Shown here in pieces: positions 1-7,914 of a DNA stretch of 64,000 nucleotides. The notes under the pieces are model-generated. The model searched no databases, was not told the origin of the DNA, and saw nothing but the letters and a program-made list of their open reading frames with translations. The stretch spans positions 186,001-250,000 of the forward strand of contig CAIZHQ010000015.1 in assembly GCA_903932865.1 (NCBI GenBank). Direction: 5' to 3'. This stretch comes from an uncultured Burkholderiales bacterium (GTDB lineage: Bacteria; Pseudomonadota; Gammaproteobacteria; Burkholderiales; Burkholderiaceae_C). Numbering within the stretch: position 1 is the stretch's first letter; every line of letters begins with the position of its first letter. Made by a program: the position numbers and the translations under genes.

Positions 1-1097
1 AGGATGAAGTCCAGCAGTTGGTCTACCAGGTTCAGGGGGCCAGCTTCGCCTTATCGCTGATGGCGGGGGTATTGATTCATCGGGGGCACTTTTGCACCAT
101 GGGTGCCATCAGCGATTGGGTGGTGATGCGCGACGCCACTCGGCTGCGGCAATGGGCACTGGCGGTGGCGGTGGCCACGGCCGGTTTTGGCTTGATGGCC
201 TGGCTCGGCTGGATCAGTCCGCTGAACACCATTTACGCTTCTACCCGATTGGCGTGGCTGTCGGCACTTTTCGGTGGTGCCATGTTCGGTACCGGAATGG
301 TGCTGGCGTCGGGCTGCAGCAGCAAGTCCTTGGTTCGTCTGGCGGCCGGCAACCTCAAATCCCTGGTGGTTTTGCTGGCCATGGCGGTCTCGGCGCTGGC
401 GGCCATGCGCGGCTTAACGGCGGTGTGGCGCGTGCACGGGTTAGACACGGTGGCCATTGATTTGCCCTACGGCCCTTTTGTCGGGCAGTGGTTGTCTGCT
501 TTGGGTGTGCTGGACCTGCGCACGGGCTTGGGCATCAGCGCAGCGCTGGTGTCTTTGCTCTTGCTGGGGTGGGTCGTCAAAGATCGCCGTTTCCACTCGG
601 TGTTCAACTGGGTCACGGGTGCGGGTCTTGGCTTGCTGGTGGTGGCACTGTGGTGGGTCAGCGGCGTGATGGGTTTTCTGCCTGAACACCCGCAAACCCT
701 GGAGCCAGTGTTTCTTGCCACCCACAGCGGCCGCATGGAATCGTTCAGCTTCACGGCCCCTGTAGGCTATTGGCTCGATGCCCTGCTGTATTACAGCGAC
801 GGCAGCAAACGGCTGACCCTGGGCATGGTCACGGTGGCCGGTGTTTTGGTAGGGGCTTGCCTGAGCGCATTGCAGCAAGGCAGCTTTCGTTGGGAGGGCT
901 TCACCGACCGAGCCGATTTGGTTCGGCATTTGGTCGGTGGCGCGCTCATGGGCACAGGCGGCGTGCTGGCGATGGGGTGCACTCTGGGTCAGGGCATGAG
1001 TGGTCTGTCGACCTTGAGCTTGGGCAGCCTGTTGTCGGTGCTGGGCATCTTTGCAGGGGCTTGGGCCGCTTTGCATTGGCAAATGCGCGAGGTTTGA
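1..1097 (+). CDS. YeeE/YedE family sulfur-compound transporter, 5' end cut by window
   Basis: Polytopic inner-membrane protein of the YeeE/YedE (TsuA-like) family, which imports thiosulfate or related sulfur compounds. Seen: many hydrophobic segments and the two family cysteine motifs, GMVLASGC in the first half and GVLAMGCTLGQG near the C-terminus, plus an early FCTMGAISD segment. The frame is open to the left edge (first full codon at base 3), and codons before the TTG at 18 still read like family sequence, so I take the gene as 5'-truncated by the window rather than starting at 18. tcdA follows 50 bp later on the same strand. The family call is firm; the exact substrate is inferred from characterised relatives. 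Confidence 0.85.
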   Translation, partial: DEVQQLVYQVQGASFALSLMAGVLIHRGHFCTMGAISDWVVMRDATRLRQWALAVAVATAGFGLMAWLGWISPLNTIYASTRLAWLSALFGGAMFGTGMVLASGCSSKSLVRLAAGNLKSLVVLLAMAVSALAAMRGLTAVWRVHGLDTVAIDLPYGPFVGQWLSALGVLDLRTGLGISAALVSLLLLGWVVKDRRFHSVFNWVTGAGLGLLVVALWWVSGVMGFLPEHPQTLEPVFLATHSGRMESFSFTAPVGYWLDALLYYSDGSKRLTLGMVTVAGVLVGACLSALQQGSFRWEGFTDRADLVRHLVGGALMGTGGVLAMGCTLGQGMSGLSTLSLGSLLSVLGIFAGAWAALHWQMREV

Positions 1098-1147
1098 GCC
1101 CTCTCATTCGCGCTTCGCCTTCGCTTCATTTTTTGCAAGACCAGTCC

Positions 1148-1939
1148 ATGAGCCAAATGCCACAGATGGAAACAGACGACGACACCCGTCGGTTCGGCGG
1201 TCTTCAACGCCTGTATGGGGTGACCGGTGCGCAGCGCATTCGGCAAGCGCATGTCGTGGTGGTGGGGATCGGTGGCGTGGGCTCTTGGGTGGCAGAAGCC
1301 CTGGCTCGCAGCGGCGTGGCGCGTTTGACCCTGATCGACATGGACCACATTTCAGAGTCCAACATCAACCGCCAAATCCACGCGCTCAGCAACACCACGG
1401 GCCAATCCAAGGTGCTGGCCATGCAAGAACGCATTGCCCTGATTCACCCGCAATGCCAAGTCGATGTCGTGGACGATTTTGTGAGCCCTGAGAATTGGCC
1501 TGCGCTTTTGCCCTGCATGCCCGATGCCCTGGTTGACGCCTGTGACCAGGTCAAGGCCAAAGTCAGCCTGGCCCAATGGGCACTGTGTGAAGGCGTGGGC
1601 TTCATCACGGTGGGGGCCGCTGGCGGTAAACGCCTGGCGCACAAGGTCGATGTGGACGACCTGTCGCGCATCACCCACGACCCTTTGCTGGCGCAGTTGA
1701 GGTACCGGTTGCGCAAACACCATGGTGCCGCCAGGGGCGACAAAAGCATGGGCATTCAAGGTGTCTTCAGCCGCGAAGCCGTGGCCCCACCGGATGCCTC
1801 GTGCGACTTGGAAAGCGACGGCTCGCTCAACTGCCACGGCTACGGATCAGTGGTCAGTGTGACGGCTACGTTTGGCATGTGTGCAGCTTCAGAAATATTG
1901 AATTTTTTAGCGTCTACCCCAGAGAAGGGGAAAAAATGA
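1148..1939 (+). CDS. tcdA: tRNA threonylcarbamoyladenosine dehydratase TcdA
   Basis: E1/ThiF-fold ATP-dependent enzyme that cyclises t6A37 to ct6A in ANN-decoding tRNAs. Seen: nucleotide-binding GIGGVG at residues 40-45, then LTLIDMDHISESNINRQIHA, which carries the conserved Asp and the Arg-Gln used for ATP and magnesium binding, and a VVDDFV segment typical of TcdA/CsdL. Length is 263 aa, as in the family. I chose the ATG at 1148; the same frame is open much further upstream but that part lies antiparallel in register inside the previous gene. Its position directly before a tRNA gene for an AAA/AAG-decoding tRNA, itself a likely substrate, is a pleasing coincidence. Confidence 0.92.
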   Translation: MSQMPQMETDDDTRRFGGLQRLYGVTGAQRIRQAHVVVVGIGGVGSWVAEALARSGVARLTLIDMDHISESNINRQIHALSNTTGQSKVLAMQERIALIHPQCQVDVVDDFVSPENWPALLPCMPDALVDACDQVKAKVSLAQWALCEGVGFITVGAAGGKRLAHKVDVDDLSRITHDPLLAQLRYRLRKHHGAARGDKSMGIQGVFSREAVAPPDASCDLESDGSLNCHGYGSVVSVTATFGMCAASEILNFLASTPEKGKK

Positions 1940-1942
1940 CGC

Positions 1943-1948
1943 TATAAT
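1943..1948 (+). promoter_or_regulatory. -10 box for tRNA-Lys
   Basis: A perfect TATAAT lies 36 bp before the tRNA, giving a predicted transcription start near 1955. No good -35 hexamer is visible at 16-18 bp spacing; an AT-rich tract around 1898-1908 could act as an upstream element. The box sits just after the tcdA stop. Confidence 0.55.
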
Positions 1949-1983
1949 TTGAAGCTTGCCTGAGTGCACTGCACCGCAGCAAA

Positions 1984-2059
1984 GGGACCATAGCTCAGTT
2001 GGTAGAGCAGCGGACTTTTAATCCGTTTGTCGTGGGTTCGACCCCCGCTGGTCCCACCA
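1984..2059 (+). tRNA. tRNA-Lys(TTT)
   Basis: A full 76-nt cloverleaf can be folded by hand: acceptor GGGACCA paired with TGGTCCC, D-arm GCTC/GAGC, anticodon stem GCGGA/TCCGT around loop CTTTTAA (anticodon TTT), a 5-nt variable loop, T-arm GTGGG/CCCGC with loop TTCGACC, discriminator A and an encoded CCA end. It reads AAA and AAG lysine codons. A strong terminator follows at once. Confidence 0.97.
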
Positions 2060-2068
2060 AATTGAAAA

Positions 2069-2100
2069 GCACTTTGAACTTCGGTTCAAAGTGCTTTTTT
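2069..2100 (+). terminator. Rho-independent terminator of tRNA-Lys
   Basis: An 11-bp perfect stem GCACTTTGAAC / GTTCAAAGTGC closes a TTCG tetraloop and is followed by six T; four A precede the stem and extend the pairing. It ends the tRNA transcript 10 nt after CCA. Confidence 0.93.
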
Positions 2101-2231
2101 CATGGCCAATTATTTTTTTGACGCAGTCAGTTCTCAGGCTGGCGCTGGCCAAGTTGTCAACGCCAACGCTTGACGTGGCGAAAAGAATGCCAGATGGCAA
2201 ATTCCGGCATTTGGGGTTCATGTGCGACGTG

Positions 2232-4331
2232 TCAAAGCGCTGTCGATGTGGTCTCTTCGAGCAAAGACATCAGCTCCAGCCAACGCTCCTCCAAGGTCGC
2301 CACTTCGTCGGACAAGGCTTTCAGACGTCGACCCGCATCGGCCATTTCGGAAGGGGATACAGGGGTGGTCAGCAGCGCTTCCAATCGGTTTTTTTCAGCT
2401 TCGATGCTGGCCATGCGCTCCTCGTTTTGTTCCAGCTCGCGCTTGAGTGGGCGGGTTTGCGCTGCCAGTTGCTGGCGTTTTTGGGCGTCGAGTTTGCGCT
2501 GCTCGGCGCCATTCAGTCCGGTTGAGCCGGTCTGCTTGACGGCCGAGCTTGATCCCTTGACTGCAACAGCGTCTGCGGCTGCTGATGCAGGCGCGGGCTC
2601 AGGTGCAGCACTCGAAGGGCTTTGATCGTGGTGCTGCTCGCGGGTGTTTGCCGCTGGAGCCGTTGCCGGTGCCGCAGTTGCCGTGACCACAGCATCACGG
2701 GTTGCATTTTTGGCTTCTTCGCGCAGTCGTTTGGATTCTTCCAGCAGGTACTTCTGGTAGTCGTCCAGATCGCCGTCGAAGGGCTCGACTTTGCCTCGGC
2801 CCACCATCCAGAACTCGTCGCACACGGCGCGCAGCAAGGCGCGGTCGTGGCTGACCAGCATCACGGTGCCTTCGAACTCGTTGAGCGCCATGGACAGCGC
2901 CTCTCGGGTTGCCAAGTCCAGGTGGTTGGTAGGCTCGTCCAGCAGCAGCAGGTTGGGCCTTTGCCAGACGATCATGGCCAGCACCAGCCGGGCTTTTTCG
3001 CCACCGCTCATGGAGCCCACTGACTGCTTGACCATGTCGCCTGAAAAGTTGAATGTGCCCAGGTAGTTGCGCAGGTCCTGCTCGCGGCTGGGCTCGTTGC
3101 TGCCCAGCTCTTTGGCCAGGCGAATCATGTGCTCCAACGGGTTGTCGTTCGGGTGCAGCACATCGAGTTCTTGTTGAGCAAAGTAACCGATGTTCAGCCC
3201 CTTGCCCTCGGTCAGCGTACCGGCCAGCAGCGGCATGGTGCGGGCGATGGTCTTGACCAAGGTCGATTTGCCTTGCCCGTTGGCTCCCAAAATGCCGATG
3301 CGCTGGCCTGCCAACACTGATTTGCTCACCCCTTGCAAGATGGCTTTGGGCTCGTCGTCCACTACATAGCCAAAACTCGCGTCGCTGATGGCCAGCATCG
3401 GGTTGGGCAGGTTGTTGGGCTCTTTGAAGCCGAAGGTGAACTCGGCATCGGCCAGCAGCGGGGCCACTTTTTCCATGCGCTCGAGCGCCTTGACGCGGCT
3501 TTGCGCCTGCTTGGCTTTGCTGGCCTGGGCCTTGAAGCGGGTGATGAACTTTTGCAGGTGGGCGATCTTGTCTTGCTGCTTGGAAAACGAAGCTTGTTGC
3601 AGCTCCATTTGCTGTGCCCGCAAGATTTCAAAACCGCTGTAGTTGCTGCCGTATCGGGTGAGTTTGGCGTGGTCGATGTGCAAGGTGACATCGGTCACGG
3701 CATCCAGAAATTCGCGGTCGTGGCTGATCACGATCATCGTGCCTGTGTAGCGCTGCAACCAGGCCTCCAGCCAGACCAGGGCGTCCAAGTCCAGGTGGTT
3801 GGTGGGCTCGTCCAGAATAAGAATGTCAGACGGGCACATCAGCGCACGGGCCAGCTGCAAGCGCATGCGCCAGCCGCCCGAGAAGCTGTTGACAGGGTTG
3901 TTGAGCTCGTCCACCCGAAAGCCCAAGCCCAAAATCAGCGCTTCTGCGCGGGGCATAGCGTCGTGGTCACCGGCATCGGCCAAGTCGGTGTAAACGTGGG
4001 CCATTTCCATGCCGTCGCCACTGGCTTCGGCCGCGACCAGACGCTGGCGCAACTCGGCCAATCGGGTGTCACCTTCCAGCACAAAGTCAGAGGCGGCCTG
4101 GTCGGTCTCCGGCATGTTTTGTGCCACTTGGCCCATGCGCCATTGGCGTGGCATCTCAAAATCACCGCCGTCTTCGGTCAAGCTGCCGTTGAACAACGCA
4201 AACAAGGTGGATTTGCCCGCCCCGTTGCGCCCAACCAAACCGACTTTTTCGCCCGGGTTGAGGGTGACAGAGGCTTTGTCCAGCAGCACCTTGGTGCCTC
4301 GGCGGAGGGTGACGTTTTTAAGATTGATCAT
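2232..4331 (-). CDS. yheS: ABC-F family ATPase YheS (ribosome-associated)
   Basis: Soluble twin-ATPase protein of the ABC-F class, which binds the ribosomal E site and relieves stalled translation. Seen: first ATPase with Walker A GRNGAGKST (residues 34-42), signature FSGGWRMRLQLARAL and Walker B ILILDEPTNHLDLDALVWLE; a charged linker (about 230-300) rich in Lys, Gln and Ala; second ATPase with GANGQGKST and SGGEKARLVLAMI; then a long C-terminal tail with an Ala/Thr-rich low-complexity stretch and a coiled coil. At 699 aa it is longer than the E. coli protein because of that tail. No membrane segment, so not a transporter. Convergent with tRNA-Lys. Confidence 0.93.
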   Translation of the reverse strand: MINLKNVTLRRGTKVLLDKASVTLNPGEKVGLVGRNGAGKSTLFALFNGSLTEDGGDFEMPRQWRMGQVAQNMPETDQAASDFVLEGDTRLAELRQRLVAAEASGDGMEMAHVYTDLADAGDHDAMPRAEALILGLGFRVDELNNPVNSFSGGWRMRLQLARALMCPSDILILDEPTNHLDLDALVWLEAWLQRYTGTMIVISHDREFLDAVTDVTLHIDHAKLTRYGSNYSGFEILRAQQMELQQASFSKQQDKIAHLQKFITRFKAQASKAKQAQSRVKALERMEKVAPLLADAEFTFGFKEPNNLPNPMLAISDASFGYVVDDEPKAILQGVSKSVLAGQRIGILGANGQGKSTLVKTIARTMPLLAGTLTEGKGLNIGYFAQQELDVLHPNDNPLEHMIRLAKELGSNEPSREQDLRNYLGTFNFSGDMVKQSVGSMSGGEKARLVLAMIVWQRPNLLLLDEPTNHLDLATREALSMALNEFEGTVMLVSHDRALLRAVCDEFWMVGRGKVEPFDGDLDDYQKYLLEESKRLREEAKNATRDAVVTATAAPATAPAANTREQHHDQSPSSAAPEPAPASAAADAVAVKGSSSAVKQTGSTGLNGAEQRKLDAQKRQQLAAQTRPLKRELEQNEERMASIEAEKNRLEALLTTPVSPSEMADAGRRLKALSDEVATLEERWLELMSLLEETTSTAL

Positions 4332-4487
4332 GAAAAGCAGTATCCGGAACGGTTTCCGGTATGGGGAGCAGGGTCAGTTTGGAGGGACTGACCTCTAAAA
4401 GCACAACCCACCATTTTCGCCGATGTGTGTGTCGGTGAGGTGGCGCGTTGAAAATTAGGTCGTTTCCCAGGCCACCAGGGCGGGCAT

Positions 4488-5366
4488 TTACAAGCTGAGC
4501 AAGGCTTCGCGGGAGATCAGCAGCACCTGATCGTCGCCCGCGCTGGTGTCCAGCCAGGCGACTTCGATTTCGGGGAAAGCGGCCATGAAGTGGTCCACCT
4601 CGTTGCCGATCTCCAGCACCAAGACGGCGTGTTCGCTCATGCGCCCAGGCGCATCCTTCAACAGTTGCCGCACAAAGTCCATGCCGTCGATGCCGCCCGC
4701 CAGCGCCAGTTCGGGTTCAACGCGGTATTCGGCGGGCAGGGCGTCCATGCTGGCTTGACACACATAAGGCGGGTTGCACAGGATCAGGTCAAACGGACCC
4801 GGCAATGCACGCAGGCCATCGCTGTGCACCAGTTGGACGCGCGCTTGCAACGCGTGCCGCGCCACGTTGATCGCGGCCACGGCCAGTGCATCATCCGAAA
4901 TGTCCGCCCCGGTGACGTGTACCTCGGGCCAGGCCAGTGCTGCCAACACGGCCAGGCTGCCGTTGCCGGTGCACAGGTCCAGCACGCGGGTGGTCTGGTC
5001 GCTCAGCCAGGCGTCGATCGTGCCGTCGGCCAGCACTTCGGCGATCAGGCTGCGCGGTACGATGGCGCGCTCGTCGATGTAAAACGATACACCTTGCAAC
5101 CAGGCTTCTTGTGTGAGGTAAGCGGCGGGCTTGCGGGTGACAACGCGTTCTTCGATCAGTGCAGCGCAAGCCGCCTGCTGCTCGGGCGTCACGGCCTGTC
5201 TTTTCACTGCGTCCAAGTCGGTGTCCAGCGGCAGGCCCAAACGCCACAGCACCAGCCAGACGGCTTCGTCAAAGGCGCTCTGGGTGCCGTGGCCGAAAGC
5301 CACACCCGCTTGTGTGAGCCGCTCGGCCGATGCCGCGATCAACCCCGACAGGGTCAAGGCGCTCAT
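4488..5366 (-). CDS. prmB: 50S ribosomal protein L3 glutamine methyltransferase PrmB
   Basis: SAM-dependent N5-glutamine methyltransferase that modifies ribosomal protein L3. Seen: an N-terminal helical domain, the PrmB-type [21 protein letters not shown] segment read in part, SAM-binding motif [16 protein letters not shown] and the catalytic ILCNPPYV motif, whose Asn-Pro-Pro-Tyr binds the target glutamine. The 292-aa length and the AYLTQEAW...FYIDER context favour PrmB over its paralogue PrmC. Its ATG overlaps the dapE stop by 4 nt (ATGA), so it is probably translated by coupling. Confidence 0.93.
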   Translation of the reverse strand: MSALTLSGLIAASAERLTQAGVAFGHGTQSAFDEAVWLVLWRLGLPLDTDLDAVKRQAVTPEQQAACAALIEERVVTRKPAAYLTQEAWLQGVSFYIDERAIVPRSLIAEVLADGTIDAWLSDQTTRVLDLCTGNGSLAVLAALAWPEVHVTGADISDDALAVAAINVARHALQARVQLVHSDGLRALPGPFDLILCNPPYVCQASMDALPAEYRVEPELALAGGIDGMDFVRQLLKDAPGRMSEHAVLVLEIGNEVDHFMAAFPEIEVAWLDTSAGDDQVLLISREALLSL

Positions 5367-6535
5367 GCGGACAGGCCCGCGTTCAGGTGTTCCAGCGTGC
5401 GGCGGTAGATGGCCTTGAGCGGCGCGATGTCACTCAGCGCCACATGCTCGTTGACCTTGTGGATGGTGGCGTTGGGCGGGCCGAACTCGATGACTTGTGG
5501 GCAAATCTGTGCGATGAAGCGGCCGTCGCTGGTGCCGCCTGTGGTGGACAGCTCGGTGGTCAAGCCCGTTTCGTCGGTGATGGCTTGTTGAATGGCTCTG
5601 ACCAAACTGCCCGGTGTGGTCAAAAACGGCAGGCCGCCGATGGTCCATTTCAAATCGTACTGCAGGCCCTGTTTGTCCAGCACGTCCGTCAGGCGTTGCT
5701 GCAGGCTCTCGGGTGTGGATTCGGTGCAAAAGCGGAAGTTGAAATCCACCACGCAGTCCCCAGGGATCACGTTGCTCGCGCCTGTGCCCGCGTGGATGTT
5801 GCTCACCTGCCAGCTGGTGGGCGGGAAGAAGGCATTGCCTTCGTCCCAACGGATGCTGACTAACTCTGCCAGCGCGGGGGCCAGCCGGTGGATGGGGTTG
5901 TCGGCCAGGTGAGGGTAAGCGATGTGGCCTTGCACACCTTTGACGGTGAGCTTGCCGCTCATCGTTCCGCGTCGACCGTTTTTGATCATGTCGCCCGTCT
6001 GTTGGACCGAGGTGGGTTCGCCCACAATGCAAAACTGCGGCGCGTCGCCACGGCCCTGAAGCGCTTTGCACACCACCACGGTGCCGTCGAGTGCTGGGCC
6101 CTCTTCGTCGCTCGTCAGCAAAAAGGCGATGCCCAAAGCGGGTTGGGGATTGGCGGTCAGAAACTCTTGCACCGCGACCACCATGGCCGCCAAGGACGTT
6201 TTCATGTCGCTCGCGCCTCGGCCAAACAACTTGCCATCTCGGTGCGTGGGGGTGAAGGGGTCGCTGTCCCATTGCGTGAGTGGCCCGGTGGGCACCACGT
6301 CGGTGTGCCCGGCAAAAGCCAAGGTCTGACCAGAGGTGCCTGCGCGTTTGGCCCACAGGTTGCGCACGCGGAAAGTGTCGGGACCGGAGTCCATGAATTC
6401 GCAGACGAATCCCAAGGGGTTCAAAGCATCGGCGATCAGGTCAAGACAGCCGGCATCATCGGGCGTGACGGACGGCTTGGCGATCAACTGCTCTGCCAAG
6501 CGCATGGTATCGTGACAAGTGGTGATGGTGTTCAT
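5363..6535 (-). CDS. dapE: Succinyl-diaminopimelate desuccinylase
   Basis: Zinc-dependent M20 hydrolase that releases succinate from N-succinyl-LL-diaminopimelate in the lysine and peptidoglycan precursor pathway. Seen: [11 protein letters not shown] with the metal-binding His and Asp, the bridging-Asp region [14 protein letters not shown], the catalytic TSDEEGPA glutamates and a C-terminal GGTSDGRF and [11 protein letters not shown] segment. The 390-aa length is normal. It starts 3 nt after the dapC stop and overlaps prmB by 4 nt, so dapC-dapE-prmB form one operon. A second in-frame Met lies at residue 11. Confidence 0.95.
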   Translation of the reverse strand: MNTITTCHDTMRLAEQLIAKPSVTPDDAGCLDLIADALNPLGFVCEFMDSGPDTFRVRNLWAKRAGTSGQTLAFAGHTDVVPTGPLTQWDSDPFTPTHRDGKLFGRGASDMKTSLAAMVVAVQEFLTANPQPALGIAFLLTSDEEGPALDGTVVVCKALQGRGDAPQFCIVGEPTSVQQTGDMIKNGRRGTMSGKLTVKGVQGHIAYPHLADNPIHRLAPALAELVSIRWDEGNAFFPPTSWQVSNIHAGTGASNVIPGDCVVDFNFRFCTESTPESLQQRLTDVLDKQGLQYDLKWTIGGLPFLTTPGSLVRAIQQAITDETGLTTELSTTGGTSDGRFIAQICPQVIEFGPPNATIHKVNEHVALSDIAPLKAIYRRTLEHLNAGLSA

Positions 6536-6538
6536 GGC

Positions 6539-7753
6539 TCAGACTTTGCTGGGGTGGGCGTGCGCGAAGCGGGCGATGCGTTCTGCCGCTTCCAGGCACT
6601 CGGCGGTTTCGGCAACCAGCGCCATGCGGATGCGGCCCTGGCCCGGATTTGAGTCTTGGAAATCCCGCGCCAGGTAGCTGCCTGGCAGCACGGTGACGCT
6701 TTCGGCCTCGTAAAGCGCCTTGGCAAAGGCCTCGTCGTCACCTTGCCAACCGACAGGCACACCGGCCCAAAGGTAAAAACTGGCGTCGGGCAGTTTCACA
6801 TCCAGCACCTGGGCCAGCACGGGCGTGACCTGAGCGAACTTGGCGCGGTACTGGTTGCGGTTGTCCACCACATGGGCTTCGTCACCCCAGGCGGCCACGC
6901 TGGCCGCTTGGACGACCGGGCTCATGGCGCTGCCATGGTAGGTGCGGTAAAGCAAAAATTGTTGGATGATGGCGGCATCACCTGCCACAAAACCGCTGCG
7001 CAGGCCCGGCACATTGCTGCGTTTGCTCAGGCTGGTGAAGGCAATCAGGCGTTTGAAGTCGGTGCGGCCCAGTTGGTGGGCAGCTTCCAGCCCCCCCAAA
7101 GGCGCTTCTTCGCGGAAATAAATTTCGCTGTAGCACTCGTCCGATGCGATCACAAAACCGTGTTGGTCCGATAAATCAAACAGCTTTTGCCATTCAGACA
7201 GCGGCATGACCGCGCCCGTGGGGTTGCCGGGCGAGCAAACGAACAAAAGCTGCGTGCGCGCCCAGACTTCGGCTGGCACGCTGTCCCAGTCGTTGGCAAA
7301 GTTGCGCGCTGGGTTGCTGGGCACGTAATACGGCGTGGCGCCCGACAACAAGGCAGCGCCTTCATAAATTTGGTAAAAAGGGTTGGGGCTGACCACCGTC
7401 GCGCCGGGTCGGGTGGGATCGATCACAGTCTGCGTCAGGGCAAACAAGGCCTCGCGCGAGCCGTTGACCGGCAACAATTGGGTGGCCGCGTCGAGTGTCA
7501 GGGCGTAACGGGTCTTGAGCCAAGCCGCACAGGCTTTTCGCAAGGCGGGCTCGCCCGCCGTGGCCGGGTAGGCCGACAAACCGGTGGCCACCGCAGCCTT
7601 GAGCGCTTCCTGAATGAAAGCCGGTGTGGCGTGTTTGGGTTCGCCAATGCCCAAGCTGATCGGCTTGAGGTCGGGGTGGGGTGTGACGCTGGCAAACAGC
7701 TGCTTGAGCCGTTCAAAAGGGTAGGGTTGCAGCTTGGCGAGAAGGGGATTCAT
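6539..7753 (-). CDS. dapC: Succinyldiaminopimelate aminotransferase DapC
   Basis: PLP enzyme of aminotransferase class I that makes N-succinyl-LL-diaminopimelate. Seen: GIGEPKH near residue 36, NPFYQIYEGAALL, SPGNPTGAVM, SDECYSE and the PLP-lysine motif SLSKRSNVPGLR (Lys244). I start at the ATG at 7753 (404 aa); the frame stays open 40 codons upstream, but that stretch has no family likeness and holds a -10-like box. First gene of the dapC-dapE-prmB operon; dapD, which is often between dapC and dapE in relatives, is absent here. Confidence 0.93.
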   Translation of the reverse strand: MNPLLAKLQPYPFERLKQLFASVTPHPDLKPISLGIGEPKHATPAFIQEALKAAVATGLSAYPATAGEPALRKACAAWLKTRYALTLDAATQLLPVNGSREALFALTQTVIDPTRPGATVVSPNPFYQIYEGAALLSGATPYYVPSNPARNFANDWDSVPAEVWARTQLLFVCSPGNPTGAVMPLSEWQKLFDLSDQHGFVIASDECYSEIYFREEAPLGGLEAAHQLGRTDFKRLIAFTSLSKRSNVPGLRSGFVAGDAAIIQQFLLYRTYHGSAMSPVVQAASVAAWGDEAHVVDNRNQYRAKFAQVTPVLAQVLDVKLPDASFYLWAGVPVGWQGDDEAFAKALYEAESVTVLPGSYLARDFQDSNPGQGRIRMALVAETAECLEAAERIARFAHAHPSKV

Positions 7754-7759
7754 CCCGCA

Positions 7760-7765
7760 ATTATC
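7760..7765 (-). promoter_or_regulatory. -10-like box just before dapC
   Basis: On the minus strand GATAAT lies only 6 nt before the dapC ATG and would place the transcription start on the A of the ATG. No Shine-Dalgarno precedes the start and no clear -35 is seen. See the leaderless-transcript finding. Confidence 0.35.
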
Positions 7766-7914
7766 CGGGATGATGGGCCTGCGTTGCGCCTTGGGCTTGT
7801 CAGCACGTTTTTCACCATGTCTGTCGGGTAATATTGACGTTTTGAACGGTGTTGGCCATTGGAGCTGGCCCAACCATCTGATCTCGAACCGATCTGACCA
7901 CGAAAAAAACCACC

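Noticed and set aside
4344..4359. CCGGAA-CGGT-TTCCGG inverted repeat before yheS
   Set aside because: Short, no T-run and no relation to a visible promoter; could be chance in GC-rich DNA.
7834..7862. TTGACG as -35 for smc
   Set aside because: No acceptable -10 at 16-18 bp spacing.
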